Translations under genes and position numbers: made by a program | The notes under the pieces: model-generated | The model's input: the letters and a program-made list of their open reading frames with translations, nothing else | What the model was told of the DNA's origin: nothing | The model's database searches: none | Shown: piece by piece, positions 48,762 through 55,716 of the stretch | Numbering within the stretch: the first letter of the stretch is position 1 | Layout of the letters: every line of letters begins with the position of its first letter | DNA from: CAWGUU01 sp963825765 | GTDB taxonomy: Bacteria > Actinomycetota > Acidimicrobiia > Acidimicrobiales > AC-14 | DNA: 64,000 bases | Assembly (NCBI GenBank): GCA_963825765.1 | Contig: CAWGUU010000014.1 | Coordinates: 423,982 to 487,981 of the forward strand | Direction of reading: 5' to 3'

Positions 48762-50272
48762 CCGACGCGGCGACTAGGTCCGAGTCGGCCCGCAAGCGGC
48801 GCATCCGCGAAGAGGCCGACGCGCTCGCCGCCGAGCGGGAGTGGTGGATCGAGCGCAACGCCTACTACTACGACGAGGACTACCGCTACACGCGCTTCCT
48901 GGTGCCGCCGGGATCTCGGATCCTCGACCTCGGCTGCGGCACGGGCCGCCTGCTGGCGTCCCTGCGCCCGGCCCGGGGCGTCGGCGTCGACCTCAGCCCG
49001 ATGATGGTCGAGGAGGCGCGACGACGCCACCCCGACCTGGAGTTCCACGTCGGCGACCTCGAGGATCCCTCCGTGCTCGACGACCTCCCCGGCCCCTTCG
49101 ACATCATCCTCCTGTCCGACACGGTCGGCTCGCTCGAGGACTGCGCCACCGCCGTGAGCCAGCTCCACCGGCTCTGCCACCGCGACACGAGGATCGTGAT
49201 CGCGTACTACTCCAGACTGTGGTCGCCGGCGCTGAAGGTGGCCCGCTGGCTGCGCCAGCAGATGCCCACGTCCGAGCACAACTGGCTGTCGGCCGCCGAT
49301 CTGGCCGGCATCCTGTCCCTCACGGACTACGAGGTGGTCCGCACCGACTACCGCCAGATCCTCCCGAAGCGGCTGTGGGGGCTCGGTCCCCTGGCCAACC
49401 GGTTCCTCGGCCCCCTGCCCGGACTGTCGCGCATGGGCCTGCGCAGCTACGCGGTGGCCAGGCCGCTGGGCCACCCCCTCCCCGAGTCACCGTCGGTCAC
49501 GGTCGTCGTCCCCGCCCGCAACGAGGCCGGCAACATCGGGCCCGCCGTCGAACGGATTCCCCGCCTGGCGCCTGACATGGAGATCCTGTTCGTCGAGGGC
49601 CACAGCCAGGACGAGACCGTCGTCGCCATCGAGAAGGTCATCGCCGAGTACCCCGAGCTCGACATCAAGCTCGTGCACCAGGACGGGATCGGCAAGGCGG
49701 ATGCCATCCGCAAGGGCTTCCGCCTGGCCCGAGGCGACCTGCTGATGATCCTCGACGCCGACCTGACGACGCCGCCGGAGGACCTTCCCAAGTTCTACGA
49801 GGCGTTGGCGTCGGGCAAAGGCGAGCTGGTCATGGGCACCCGCCTGGTCTACGCCATGGAGGACGACGCCATGCAGATGCTGAACATGGCCGCCAACAAG
49901 GTGTTCTCCTGGCTGTTCAGCTGGCTGCTGAACCAGCGCATCACCGACACCCTCTGCGGCACCAAGGCGCTGTCGGCCGCCCACTACCGCCAGATCGAGG
50001 CCGGCCGGGAGTACTTCGGCGACTTCGACCCGTTCGGCGACTTCGATCTGATCTTCGGCGCGGCCAAGCTCAACCTCAAGATCGTGGAGATCCCGGTTCG
50101 CTACCGGGCCCGGCAGTACGGGTCGACCCAGATCTCGCGCTTCCGGCACGGGTGGCTGCTGGCCCGCATGGTCGTCGTCGCTTTCGAGCGGCTGAAGTCG
50201 GCGGAAGCCGCGATCACACCCGGGGCAGGCACACGGCCGGAGGGGCGTGGAACGGGCACTGACGCCGGCTGA
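48758..50272 (+). CDS. methyltransferase-GT2 (DPM-synthase-like) fusion
   Basis: The 504-residue protein joins two enzymes. Residues 1-about 235 are a class I methyltransferase (ILDLGCGTGRLLASLRPARGVGVDLSPMMVEEARRRHP, IILLSDTVGSLEDC). Residues about 245-490 are a GT2 domain of the dolichyl/polyprenyl-phosphate mannose synthase kind (VTVVVPARNEAGNIGPAVERI, MILDADLTTPPEDLPKFYEAL as D-A-D, NQRITDTLCGTKALS, VEIPVRYRARQYGSTQISRFRHGW). The pairing suggests it transfers a sugar to a polyprenyl phosphate and methylates the product or donor. ATGA overlap upstream; the next methyltransferase overlaps by 26 bases. Confidence 0.82.
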   Translation: MTDAATRSESARKRRIREEADALAAEREWWIERNAYYYDEDYRYTRFLVPPGSRILDLGCGTGRLLASLRPARGVGVDLSPMMVEEARRRHPDLEFHVGDLEDPSVLDDLPGPFDIILLSDTVGSLEDCATAVSQLHRLCHRDTRIVIAYYSRLWSPALKVARWLRQQMPTSEHNWLSAADLAGILSLTDYEVVRTDYRQILPKRLWGLGPLANRFLGPLPGLSRMGLRSYAVARPLGHPLPESPSVTVVVPARNEAGNIGPAVERIPRLAPDMEILFVEGHSQDETVVAIEKVIAEYPELDIKLVHQDGIGKADAIRKGFRLARGDLLMILDADLTTPPEDLPKFYEALASGKGELVMGTRLVYAMEDDAMQMLNMAANKVFSWLFSWLLNQRITDTLCGTKALSAAHYRQIEAGREYFGDFDPFGDFDLIFGAAKLNLKIVEIPVRYRARQYGSTQISRFRHGWLLARMVVVAFERLKSAEAAITPGAGTRPEGRGTGTDAG

Positions 50273-50981
50273 GTTCCGGCAGGTCTGGGACGCCAAGCCG
50301 GCGCTACGGGCCGTCTACGCCGACTACTACCGACGCATGCGGGCCTGGTGCCCGGCCGGGCTGGGCGTCATCCTGGAGATCGGGGCCGGGTCGGGGAACC
50401 TGAAGGACCACCTGCCCGACGTCGTCGCCACCGACGTCGTGCCCAGCGACTGGCTCGACGCCCTCGCCGACGCCCAAGCCCTCCCCTTCGCCGACGCCAG
50501 CCTCGGCGCCGTCGTCGGCGTCGACGTGCTCCACCACGTGGAGTTCCCGGGCCGGTTCCTGGCCGAGGCCCAGCGCGCCCTCCGTCCAGGCGGGCGGGTG
50601 GTGCTGGTCGAGCCGGCAATCACCCCGGTCAGCCGGGTGGTGTTCAAGCTCGGCCACCCCGAGCCGGTGCTCCTCGACGCCGACCCCCTGGCCGACGGGA
50701 GCCCCGACGCCGCCAAGCACCCGATGGACTCCAACCAGGCCATCCCCACGCTGCTGGCCGGCCGGGACCGCCTACGGGTCGAGTCCCAGTTCCCCGGTCT
50801 GAAGGTCCTGCACGCCGAGACGCTCAGCCTGCTTGCCTACCCGCTGTCGGGAGGCTTCCGCCGCTGGTGCCTCGTACCTCGGTCGCTGATCGGGCCCCTT
50901 CTGCGGCTCGAGTCCCATCTGGAACGCCACCTGGGCCCCTACGCCGGCTTCCGCCTCCTGCTTGTGCTCGAGCGCCGCTAG
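50247..50981 (+). CDS. class I SAM-dependent methyltransferase
   Basis: The 244-residue protein has LGVILEIGAGSGNLKDHLPDVVATDVVPSDWLD as SAM motif I, ALPFADASLGAVVGVDVLHHVEFPGRFLAEAQRALRPGGRVVLVEPAITPVSRVVFKLGHPE and a C-terminal end LLRLESHLERHLGPYAGFRLLLVLERR. It resembles the methyltransferases that accompany lipid-linked sugar synthesis. GTG 50247 overlaps the preceding fusion gene by 26 bases, so translation is coupled. Last gene of the glycan block before the island. Confidence 0.8.
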   Translation: MERALTPAEFRQVWDAKPALRAVYADYYRRMRAWCPAGLGVILEIGAGSGNLKDHLPDVVATDVVPSDWLDALADAQALPFADASLGAVVGVDVLHHVEFPGRFLAEAQRALRPGGRVVLVEPAITPVSRVVFKLGHPEPVLLDADPLADGSPDAAKHPMDSNQAIPTLLAGRDRLRVESQFPGLKVLHAETLSLLAYPLSGGFRRWCLVPRSLIGPLLRLESHLERHLGPYAGFRLLLVLERR

Positions 50982-51119
50982 CGCAAGTGGAACTAGCGGG
51001 CGACCGGAGGGACGAGGTGGTTCAAATGGGCCGATCATCCGTCTACCGTGGTTGTCGACCGGTCGGCGGGCTGGTGGCGCGCCCTCGAGTGTCGCCCCAG
51101 ACCCTCTGCCCGGCGATCT

Positions 51120-51523
51120 CTATCGGTGGAGGTTGAGCCCCGGTGCGTCCTTGAAGACGGCGTCGGCGGTGAGGAGCGGAGCGTCAACATGGATCGCAGA
51201 CGCCGCGATCCAGAGGTCGTTGGCATGGACCGGTTCATGCAGTGCATGTCCGGCCTGTCGGCAGGCGTGGCGAAGCTCGGCGACGGCCGTCAGCAGGGCG
51301 TCACTGACGGGCACGACCGTCGTCGCGGCGATCGACTGCTCCACCGCTGGCGGCGTTGATCTCCCCAACTGGCGACGAGCGCGCCGTAGCGGAGCTCGGC
51401 AACGGTGCCGGCGGCGAGGAAGATCTGGTGGCCGGCCATGAGACCGACCTGGGTCTCGAAGCGGGCGCGGCGGCGTCGGCTGATGGACGCGCTGAAGACG
51501 CCTGTGTCGACGAGGATCCTCAC
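51120..51523 (-). pseudogene. PIN-domain toxin (VapC-type), frameshifted
   Basis: The first part from GTG 51523 reads MRILVDTGVFSASISRRRR (first Asp) and LAAGTVAELRYGALVASWGDQRRQR (conserved Glu). The rest continues in another frame: VEQSIAATTVVPVSDALLTAVAELRHACRQAGHALHEPVHANDLWIAASAIHVDAPLLTADAVFKD, with the third and fourth acidic residues. Adding one base near 51345 joins Q-R to V-E-Q-S-I and yields a complete protein of about 134 residues. VapC toxins are Mg2+-dependent ribonucleases. It overlaps its antitoxin by four bases (GTGA). Either an inactivated gene or a sequence error. Confidence 0.8.
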
Positions 51524-51702
51524 GACTCGAGCGCTGCCGCGAACGCGTCGTCTTCGGCCTCGGAGAGGTCCTCGATCAGCAGGGAGTCGATCGAGTCGAG
51601 CACCTGGGCCGCGTCGAGCTGATCGTCGGTCAGATCGGCTGGCAGCAACGAGGTCCCGTGCGGGGCCTCGCCCGAGGGTCGAACGGCGTCACTCACGGCC
51701 AC
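51520..51702 (-). CDS. short antitoxin of module 1
   Basis: The 60-residue protein starts at GTG 51702 (GGGGG about ten bases upstream) or at GTG 51696. Its C-terminus LDSIDSLLIEDLSEAEDDAFAAALES is acidic and helical and resembles the toxin-wrapping tail of short VapB-type antitoxins, including the one in module 2 (both share an L-V/I-E-D-L/I...AF...AL pattern). It lies between the recombinase and the PIN toxin, 23 bases from the former and overlapping the latter. DNA binding has not been recognised in the sequence. Confidence 0.65.
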   Translation of the reverse strand: MAVSDAVRPSGEAPHGTSLLPADLTDDQLDAAQVLDSIDSLLIEDLSEAEDDAFAAALES

Positions 51703-51725
51703 AAGCGTACGCCCCCAGGCGTTGG

Positions 51726-52610
51726 TCAGCCTCCCGCGACGAAGGCGACGACGACGTAGGCGGCGTGGCGGTCGAAGTTCTGGCGACGCCGGTCGTAGAT
51801 CGTCGTCGTTCTCGGGTCGGAGTGCCGGGCGGCGGTCTGCACGTCCCGCAGGGGTACGCCGGCGTCGAGGGCGGCCATGATGAACGCGGCGCGCAGCATG
51901 TGCGGGTGGACGTGCCCGAGCCCGGCGCGCTTGCCGATCGAGCGCACCCACCGGTGCGCCGTGCGCCGGTCGAGGCGCTGTCCGTCGCGTCGGCGCAGGA
52001 TCGGACCCTCGTGGCGTTCCCCGACAGCGAGATCGATCGTGCGGGCGGTGCGGGGAACCAGCGGGTTTGTCGCGGGCTTGTTCCCCTTGCCAAGGATGCG
52101 CAGCGTCCGGTGACCTCGTTCGATCCCGAGGTCTTCGATGTTGGTGGCACACGCCTCGCTGACTCGCAATCCGTTGAGTCCGAGCAGCACCGCGAGCGCG
52201 GCGTGCTCGCGGTCGTACTGCTCGGCGGTGAAGAGGAACACGCCGAACTCGGAGCGATCCAAACCGCGAGCGTCCGAGGGGTGGACCTGCGGCCGGCGGA
52301 CGTACTGGGCAGGGTTCGATCCGATCCGGCCGTCGATATGAGCGAACCGGTAGAACCCGCACACCGTCGAGAGCCGCCGGTCGATCGTCGAGGCCGCCAG
52401 ACCGCGATCTTCCATCGAGGCACGGAACAGTTCGATATGCGGGCGAGCGGCCTCGAGCACGACCACGCCGTTGTTGGACGCCCACTGGAAGAAGCCGCGC
52501 AGGTCATGGCGGTACGCCTCGAGCGTGCGTCCGCTGTACCGATACGCCTCGGCAGCCAACTCGGCATCGTCAATCGGGTGGTCGGGCTCGCGGTACTGGA
52601 TGGTCGTCAT
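51726..52610 (-). CDS. tyrosine recombinase (module 1)
   Basis: The 294-residue protein has an N-terminal SAM-like core-binding domain (RTLEAYRHDLRGFFQWASNNG) and a catalytic domain with LLGLNGLRVSEACATNIED (first Arg), a beta-hairpin Lys in LRILGKGNKPATNPL, HPHMLRAAFIMAALDAGVPLRDVQTAARHSDPRTTTIYDRRR (H-x-x-R, second His and the nucleophilic Tyr). It matches XerC/D-like integrases. ATG 52610 has AGGAGG eight bases before it. Close paralogue of the recombinase at 60787; both precede an antitoxin-toxin pair. Confidence 0.85.
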   Translation of the reverse strand: MTTIQYREPDHPIDDAELAAEAYRYSGRTLEAYRHDLRGFFQWASNNGVVVLEAARPHIELFRASMEDRGLAASTIDRRLSTVCGFYRFAHIDGRIGSNPAQYVRRPQVHPSDARGLDRSEFGVFLFTAEQYDREHAALAVLLGLNGLRVSEACATNIEDLGIERGHRTLRILGKGNKPATNPLVPRTARTIDLAVGERHEGPILRRRDGQRLDRRTAHRWVRSIGKRAGLGHVHPHMLRAAFIMAALDAGVPLRDVQTAARHSDPRTTTIYDRRRQNFDRHAAYVVVAFVAGG

Positions 52611-52617
52611 GACTGGT

Positions 52618-52635
52618 CCTCCTGTTCATGGGAGG
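52618..52635 (-). promoter_or_regulatory. Shine-Dalgarno-masking hairpin before recombinase 1
   Basis: On the minus strand CCTCC (52635-52631) can pair with GGAGG (52622-52618), the ribosome-binding site of the recombinase, plus one G-U pair. The stem would hide the Shine-Dalgarno sequence. The same arrangement with a longer stem precedes recombinase 2. Confidence 0.4.
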
Positions 52636-52776
52636 CTCAGTTCAACCACGCTGCCCAGCCGGCGTTGAGGGACGCGCCGTGCTCACGGACCCCGTGGGTT
52701 ATTGGGACGCACCGTCGATGGCTCGTAGCGCCGAAAACGCTGGCGCCCGACGGCCGGAACGGGAAAGGCTGGGGCC

Positions 52777-53573
52777 GTGCTGACTGAATCAGAGGTCGGA
52801 CAGTTCGTCACCGACGGTTTCGTGGCGATCCGCGACGCAGTACCCAAGCATGTCGCCGACGCGTGCGGCGACGTCGTCTGGGCAGAGTTGGGCGCACTCG
52901 GAGTAGAGCGTGAGGACCGGGCGACGTGGACGAGGCCGCTGGTGTGGATTCCTTGCCCGGAGGGTGGCCCCTTCGTCGAGGCAGGGACGTCGCCGGTGCT
53001 GTGGGATGCCTACGACCAGCTGATCGGCCCTGACCGGTGGACGCCAAGGCAGGGCGTAGGTGGTCACATCCCCGTGCGGTTTCCCGCCGAGGTGGACCCC
53101 GGGTACGCGGGATGGCATTTCGATAGCGGCACGCCTCGGGGAGACAAGACGTGGGCCAGCGTGCACTCGCCCACCCGGGCCCTGCTGTCGCTGTTCCTGT
53201 TCACCGATGTGGGCGAGGACGACTCGCCCACCCTGCTCCTTCGAGGTAGTCACGTCGATGTGGCTTCGCTGCTCGGGGCGCGGGGGATGAAGGACTGGAG
53301 TGGTGCTCGCTCGAGTCGCTCCTGCCGCCGGCCGCGTTCGAGCGGGAGACCGTGCCGGCCACGGGAGCGGCGGGCGACGTCTACCTCTGTCACCCATTCC
53401 TGGTGCACCGGGCGTCGTGGCCCCACCGCGGCCGGACCGCACGGATCATCGCCCAACCGAGCGTCTGGCTGAAGGAGCCGTATGCGCTCGTCGACCGGCC
53501 GGCAGCCTTCCCTGTGGAGCAGGCGATCCTGCGCGGCCTCGGCCGCCCGTTGAGCACAAGGACGGCGGAATGA
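52777..53573 (+). pseudogene. phytanoyl-CoA dioxygenase-like protein, frameshifted
   Basis: From GTG 52777 the first part reads VGQFVTDGFVAIRDAVP, then HIPVRFPAEVDPGYAGWHFDSGTPRGD with the H-F-D iron motif, and LLSLFLFTDVGEDDSPTLLLRGSHVDVASLLGARGMKD. The rest is in the next frame: PATGAAGDVYLCHPFLVHRASWPHRGRTARIIAQPSVWLKEP, containing the distal iron His and the 2-oxoglutarate-binding Arg. One missing base near 53297 separates them. The intact protein of about 265 residues would be a 2-oxoglutarate/Fe(II) dioxygenase of the PhyH family. Its stop overlaps the methyltransferase start, so the two formed one unit. Confidence 0.8.
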
Positions 53574-54391
53574 GCGACTACATCGCCGTGAACTTGGCGA
53601 ACTGGGACAGCCGGGTGCCCCACCACGTCGCCGCGTACGGGCTGGAGCTGTTCCGGGATGACCCTGAGCACCTATCGGGCGTGGTGCGGTTCGACAGGCC
53701 GCGGCTGGGCAGTGTCGAGGGGCTCGATGTGGTGCACCTTCAGTGCCACATCGGCACCGACACCGTGTCGCTGGCCCGGCTCGGGGCGCGGTCGGTGACG
53801 GGACTCGACTTCTCGGCTCCGGCACTGGTCGCCGCTACGGAGCTCGCCGCGACGGCCGGCGCCAGCGTCGACTTCGTCGAGAGCGAGCTCTACGGAGCAG
53901 TCGAGGCGCTGGGGGCAAATCGGTTCGACCTGGTGTACACCGGGATCGGCGCGCTGTGCTGGCTCCCCGACGTTCGGCGGTGGGCCGAGGTGGTGTCTGC
54001 GCTGCTTCGCCCCGGTGGTCGGCTGTTCATGCGGGAGGGGCATCCGGTGCTTTGGGCTCTCGACGATCCCCGGGCTGACGGTCTCCTGGTGCTCGCCTAC
54101 CCGTACTTCGAGACCGATGGCGTTGCGTTCAGCGAGCCGGTGAGCTATGTCGAGCATGCCGGCACCCTTGCATCGCCGGACATCGTCCACTTCAACCACG
54201 GGCTCGCGGAGATCATCACCGCCGTGATGGACGCTGGCCTACGCCTTATGGCCATCGAGGAGCACGACTCGGTTCCATGGAATCCACTCGGTGTCGCCAT
54301 GGAGGAGATCGGCGGTGGCGAGTACCGGCTTCGTGAGGCGCCGGCACGGCTACCGGTCACGTACACGCTCCAAGCCGTCAAGCCGGCGTGA
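53570..54391 (+). CDS. class I SAM-dependent methyltransferase
   Basis: The 273-residue protein begins NLANWDSRVPHHVAAYGLELF and has VVHLQCHIGTDTVSLARLGARSVTGLDFSAPALVAATELA as the SAM-binding region (the C-H-I-G-T/Q-D-T variant of motif I), then FDLVYTGIGALCWLPDVRRWAEVVSALLRPGGRLFMREGHPVLWAL. This variant belongs to a small-molecule methyltransferase branch widespread in actinobacteria. ATG 53570 overlaps the stop of the dioxygenase gene. Substrate unknown. Confidence 0.8.
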   Translation: MSDYIAVNLANWDSRVPHHVAAYGLELFRDDPEHLSGVVRFDRPRLGSVEGLDVVHLQCHIGTDTVSLARLGARSVTGLDFSAPALVAATELAATAGASVDFVESELYGAVEALGANRFDLVYTGIGALCWLPDVRRWAEVVSALLRPGGRLFMREGHPVLWALDDPRADGLLVLAYPYFETDGVAFSEPVSYVEHAGTLASPDIVHFNHGLAEIITAVMDAGLRLMAIEEHDSVPWNPLGVAMEEIGGGEYRLREAPARLPVTYTLQAVKPA

Positions 54392-54710
54392 TGCGCTTCG
54401 GCCGTTCCCGAACGCCACCGCTAGCCGAATAGTCCGAGCTGTCGCTGCCGTCGATGCGCAGGGCGGCCCGCGAGCCGGCGTTTGGGGCTAGGGCTGGCGC
54501 GAAATCCGGGCGATGTTCTGGCACCCACCCCGCCGGCTGCGGCATGGGATCAGATCGCCGATTCGGTAGCGTCGCGACCTCGGTCCTCTGCCGGGCCCTG
54601 TCCCGCGCGTCCAATACTTGGAGCCCCGAGGTCGGGACCGTGAGACCCCGGCGAGACATGTTGCCGTTCGGACTGTCGCCAACCATGCCGAGGACGGTTT
54701 AAGAGGGTTC
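54392..54710. other. intergenic stretch, no gene seen
   Basis: No convincing reading frame, RNA or repeat was found in these 319 bases upstream of the NTPase locus. Promoter elements for the following genes probably lie here but none stands out. Confidence 0.4.
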
Positions 54711-54842
54711 ATGCATGTCGGAGCAGCCAGGAGCAAGTACCTCACCCCTGAGGCGCGGGCCCGAGTCGATATCCTCGAGGATCTGACGGCAGCCGCTGGC
54801 GAGCTGGCTGCTGCGGCACCTCCGGCGGACGAGGAGGACTAG
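54711..54842 (+). CDS. very small acidic protein upstream of the NTPase
   Basis: ATG 54711 opens a 43-codon frame reading MHVGAARSKYLTPEARARVDILEDLTAAAGELAAAAPPADEED, with AGAGGG just upstream. The S-K-Y-L-T-P-E-A-R-A-R-V-x-I piece resembles the opening of type I restriction or other DNA-processing proteins, so this could be a remnant or a small partner. It ends seven bases before the NTPase start, consistent with one operon. Function unassigned. Confidence 0.4.
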   Translation: MHVGAARSKYLTPEARARVDILEDLTAAAGELAAAAPPADEED

Positions 54843-54849
54843 TTCGAAC

Positions 54850-55716
54850 GTGGCGGACTCCGGGACCACTCACGACGAGCAGCCCGCGAGCTCCGCCCGA
54901 GTCGCGTCGTCGTACTCGACTGGCGGCGGCGGGGTGACCTTCGAGCGCCGTGCCGCCGTCCGGTACTTGGCGGCGATGCTGACCGGCGCCGCTCGCACAG
55001 AGGCCGAAGGCTGGCGGGTCACCAAGGTCGCCTTCCAACAACGACCGGCAGGTCCCGTCGACGACCTCCACGTCCGCCTAGCGCGCGACAGCGAGGAAGA
55101 AGAGTCGCTTGAGCTCTGGGTCGCGGTGCGGCGGCACCCGGACTTCATCCGCAGCGACGAGGACACGGCGAAGCTCGTCGGGACCTTCGTAGTGGCCCTG
55201 GGAGAGCCGACGGAGCCGGGAGTGGAACGTCGCCTGGTCGTGACCGTCGCCGGGCAGCAGACCGGAGCTTCGGAGCTCGCCGAGTTGACAGCGCTCGCTC
55301 GGAGCATGGACGAGTCGGCGTTCGCTGTCGAGATGGCGGCTGACGGCCGCCCGCGACAGGCGCTGAAGAGTCGGTACGAGCACGTTCGGGATCTCGTGGC
55401 CGCTTCACTCGCACCGGTCGATGACGCCGCTGCAACGACCTGGCAGCTGTTGCGGCAGATGTACGTCTCGATGCCTCGGCTCGAGACCCCGGACGAGACC
55501 GACTGGACGGCTCTCATCACCGAGCTCGAAGGCTGGGCGCGGGAGCAGACCGCGGCTGGCGCCGAGGTGCTCCGAGCCAAGCTGGAGTCACTTGCTGCAG
55601 GCTACGCCCCGCTGCTGCGGTCATGCGTCGAGCACAGCTCGCCCGCGACGCCCACGCAGCGCTTCGACTCGCCCGCCACGCCGAGGCTGCGGCATGGGAG
55701 GAGCTGCGCCGCATGA
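54850..55716 (+). CDS. N-terminal part of the frameshifted STAND-type NTPase
   Basis: From GTG 54850 this 288-codon frame encodes a low-complexity lead, then STGGGGVTFERRAAVRYLAAMLTG, VTKVAFQQRPAGPVDDLHVRLAR, LELWVAVRRHPDFIRSDEDTAKLVGTF and RYEHVRDLVAASLAP, and a helical region ending ESLAAGYAPLLR. The V-D-D-L followed by L-x-L-W-V-A-V-R-R recalls the D...E-x-K core of nuclease-like domains on defence NTPases, but the lysine position is Arg, so this is only a hypothesis. After about codon 255 the frame becomes unrelated; the sequence continues in the overlapping frame at 55623. One missing base near 55613 would join them. Confidence 0.7.
   Translation: MADSGTTHDEQPASSARVASSYSTGGGGVTFERRAAVRYLAAMLTGAARTEAEGWRVTKVAFQQRPAGPVDDLHVRLARDSEEEESLELWVAVRRHPDFIRSDEDTAKLVGTFVVALGEPTEPGVERRLVVTVAGQQTGASELAELTALARSMDESAFAVEMAADGRPRQALKSRYEHVRDLVAASLAPVDDAAATTWQLLRQMYVSMPRLETPDETDWTALITELEGWAREQTAAGAEVLRAKLESLAAGYAPLLRSCVEHSSPATPTQRFDSPATPRLRHGRSCAA

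Noticed and set aside
54840..54855. TTCGAACGTGG as a LexA box
   Set aside because: Only the left half matches CGAAC; the GTTCG half is missing.
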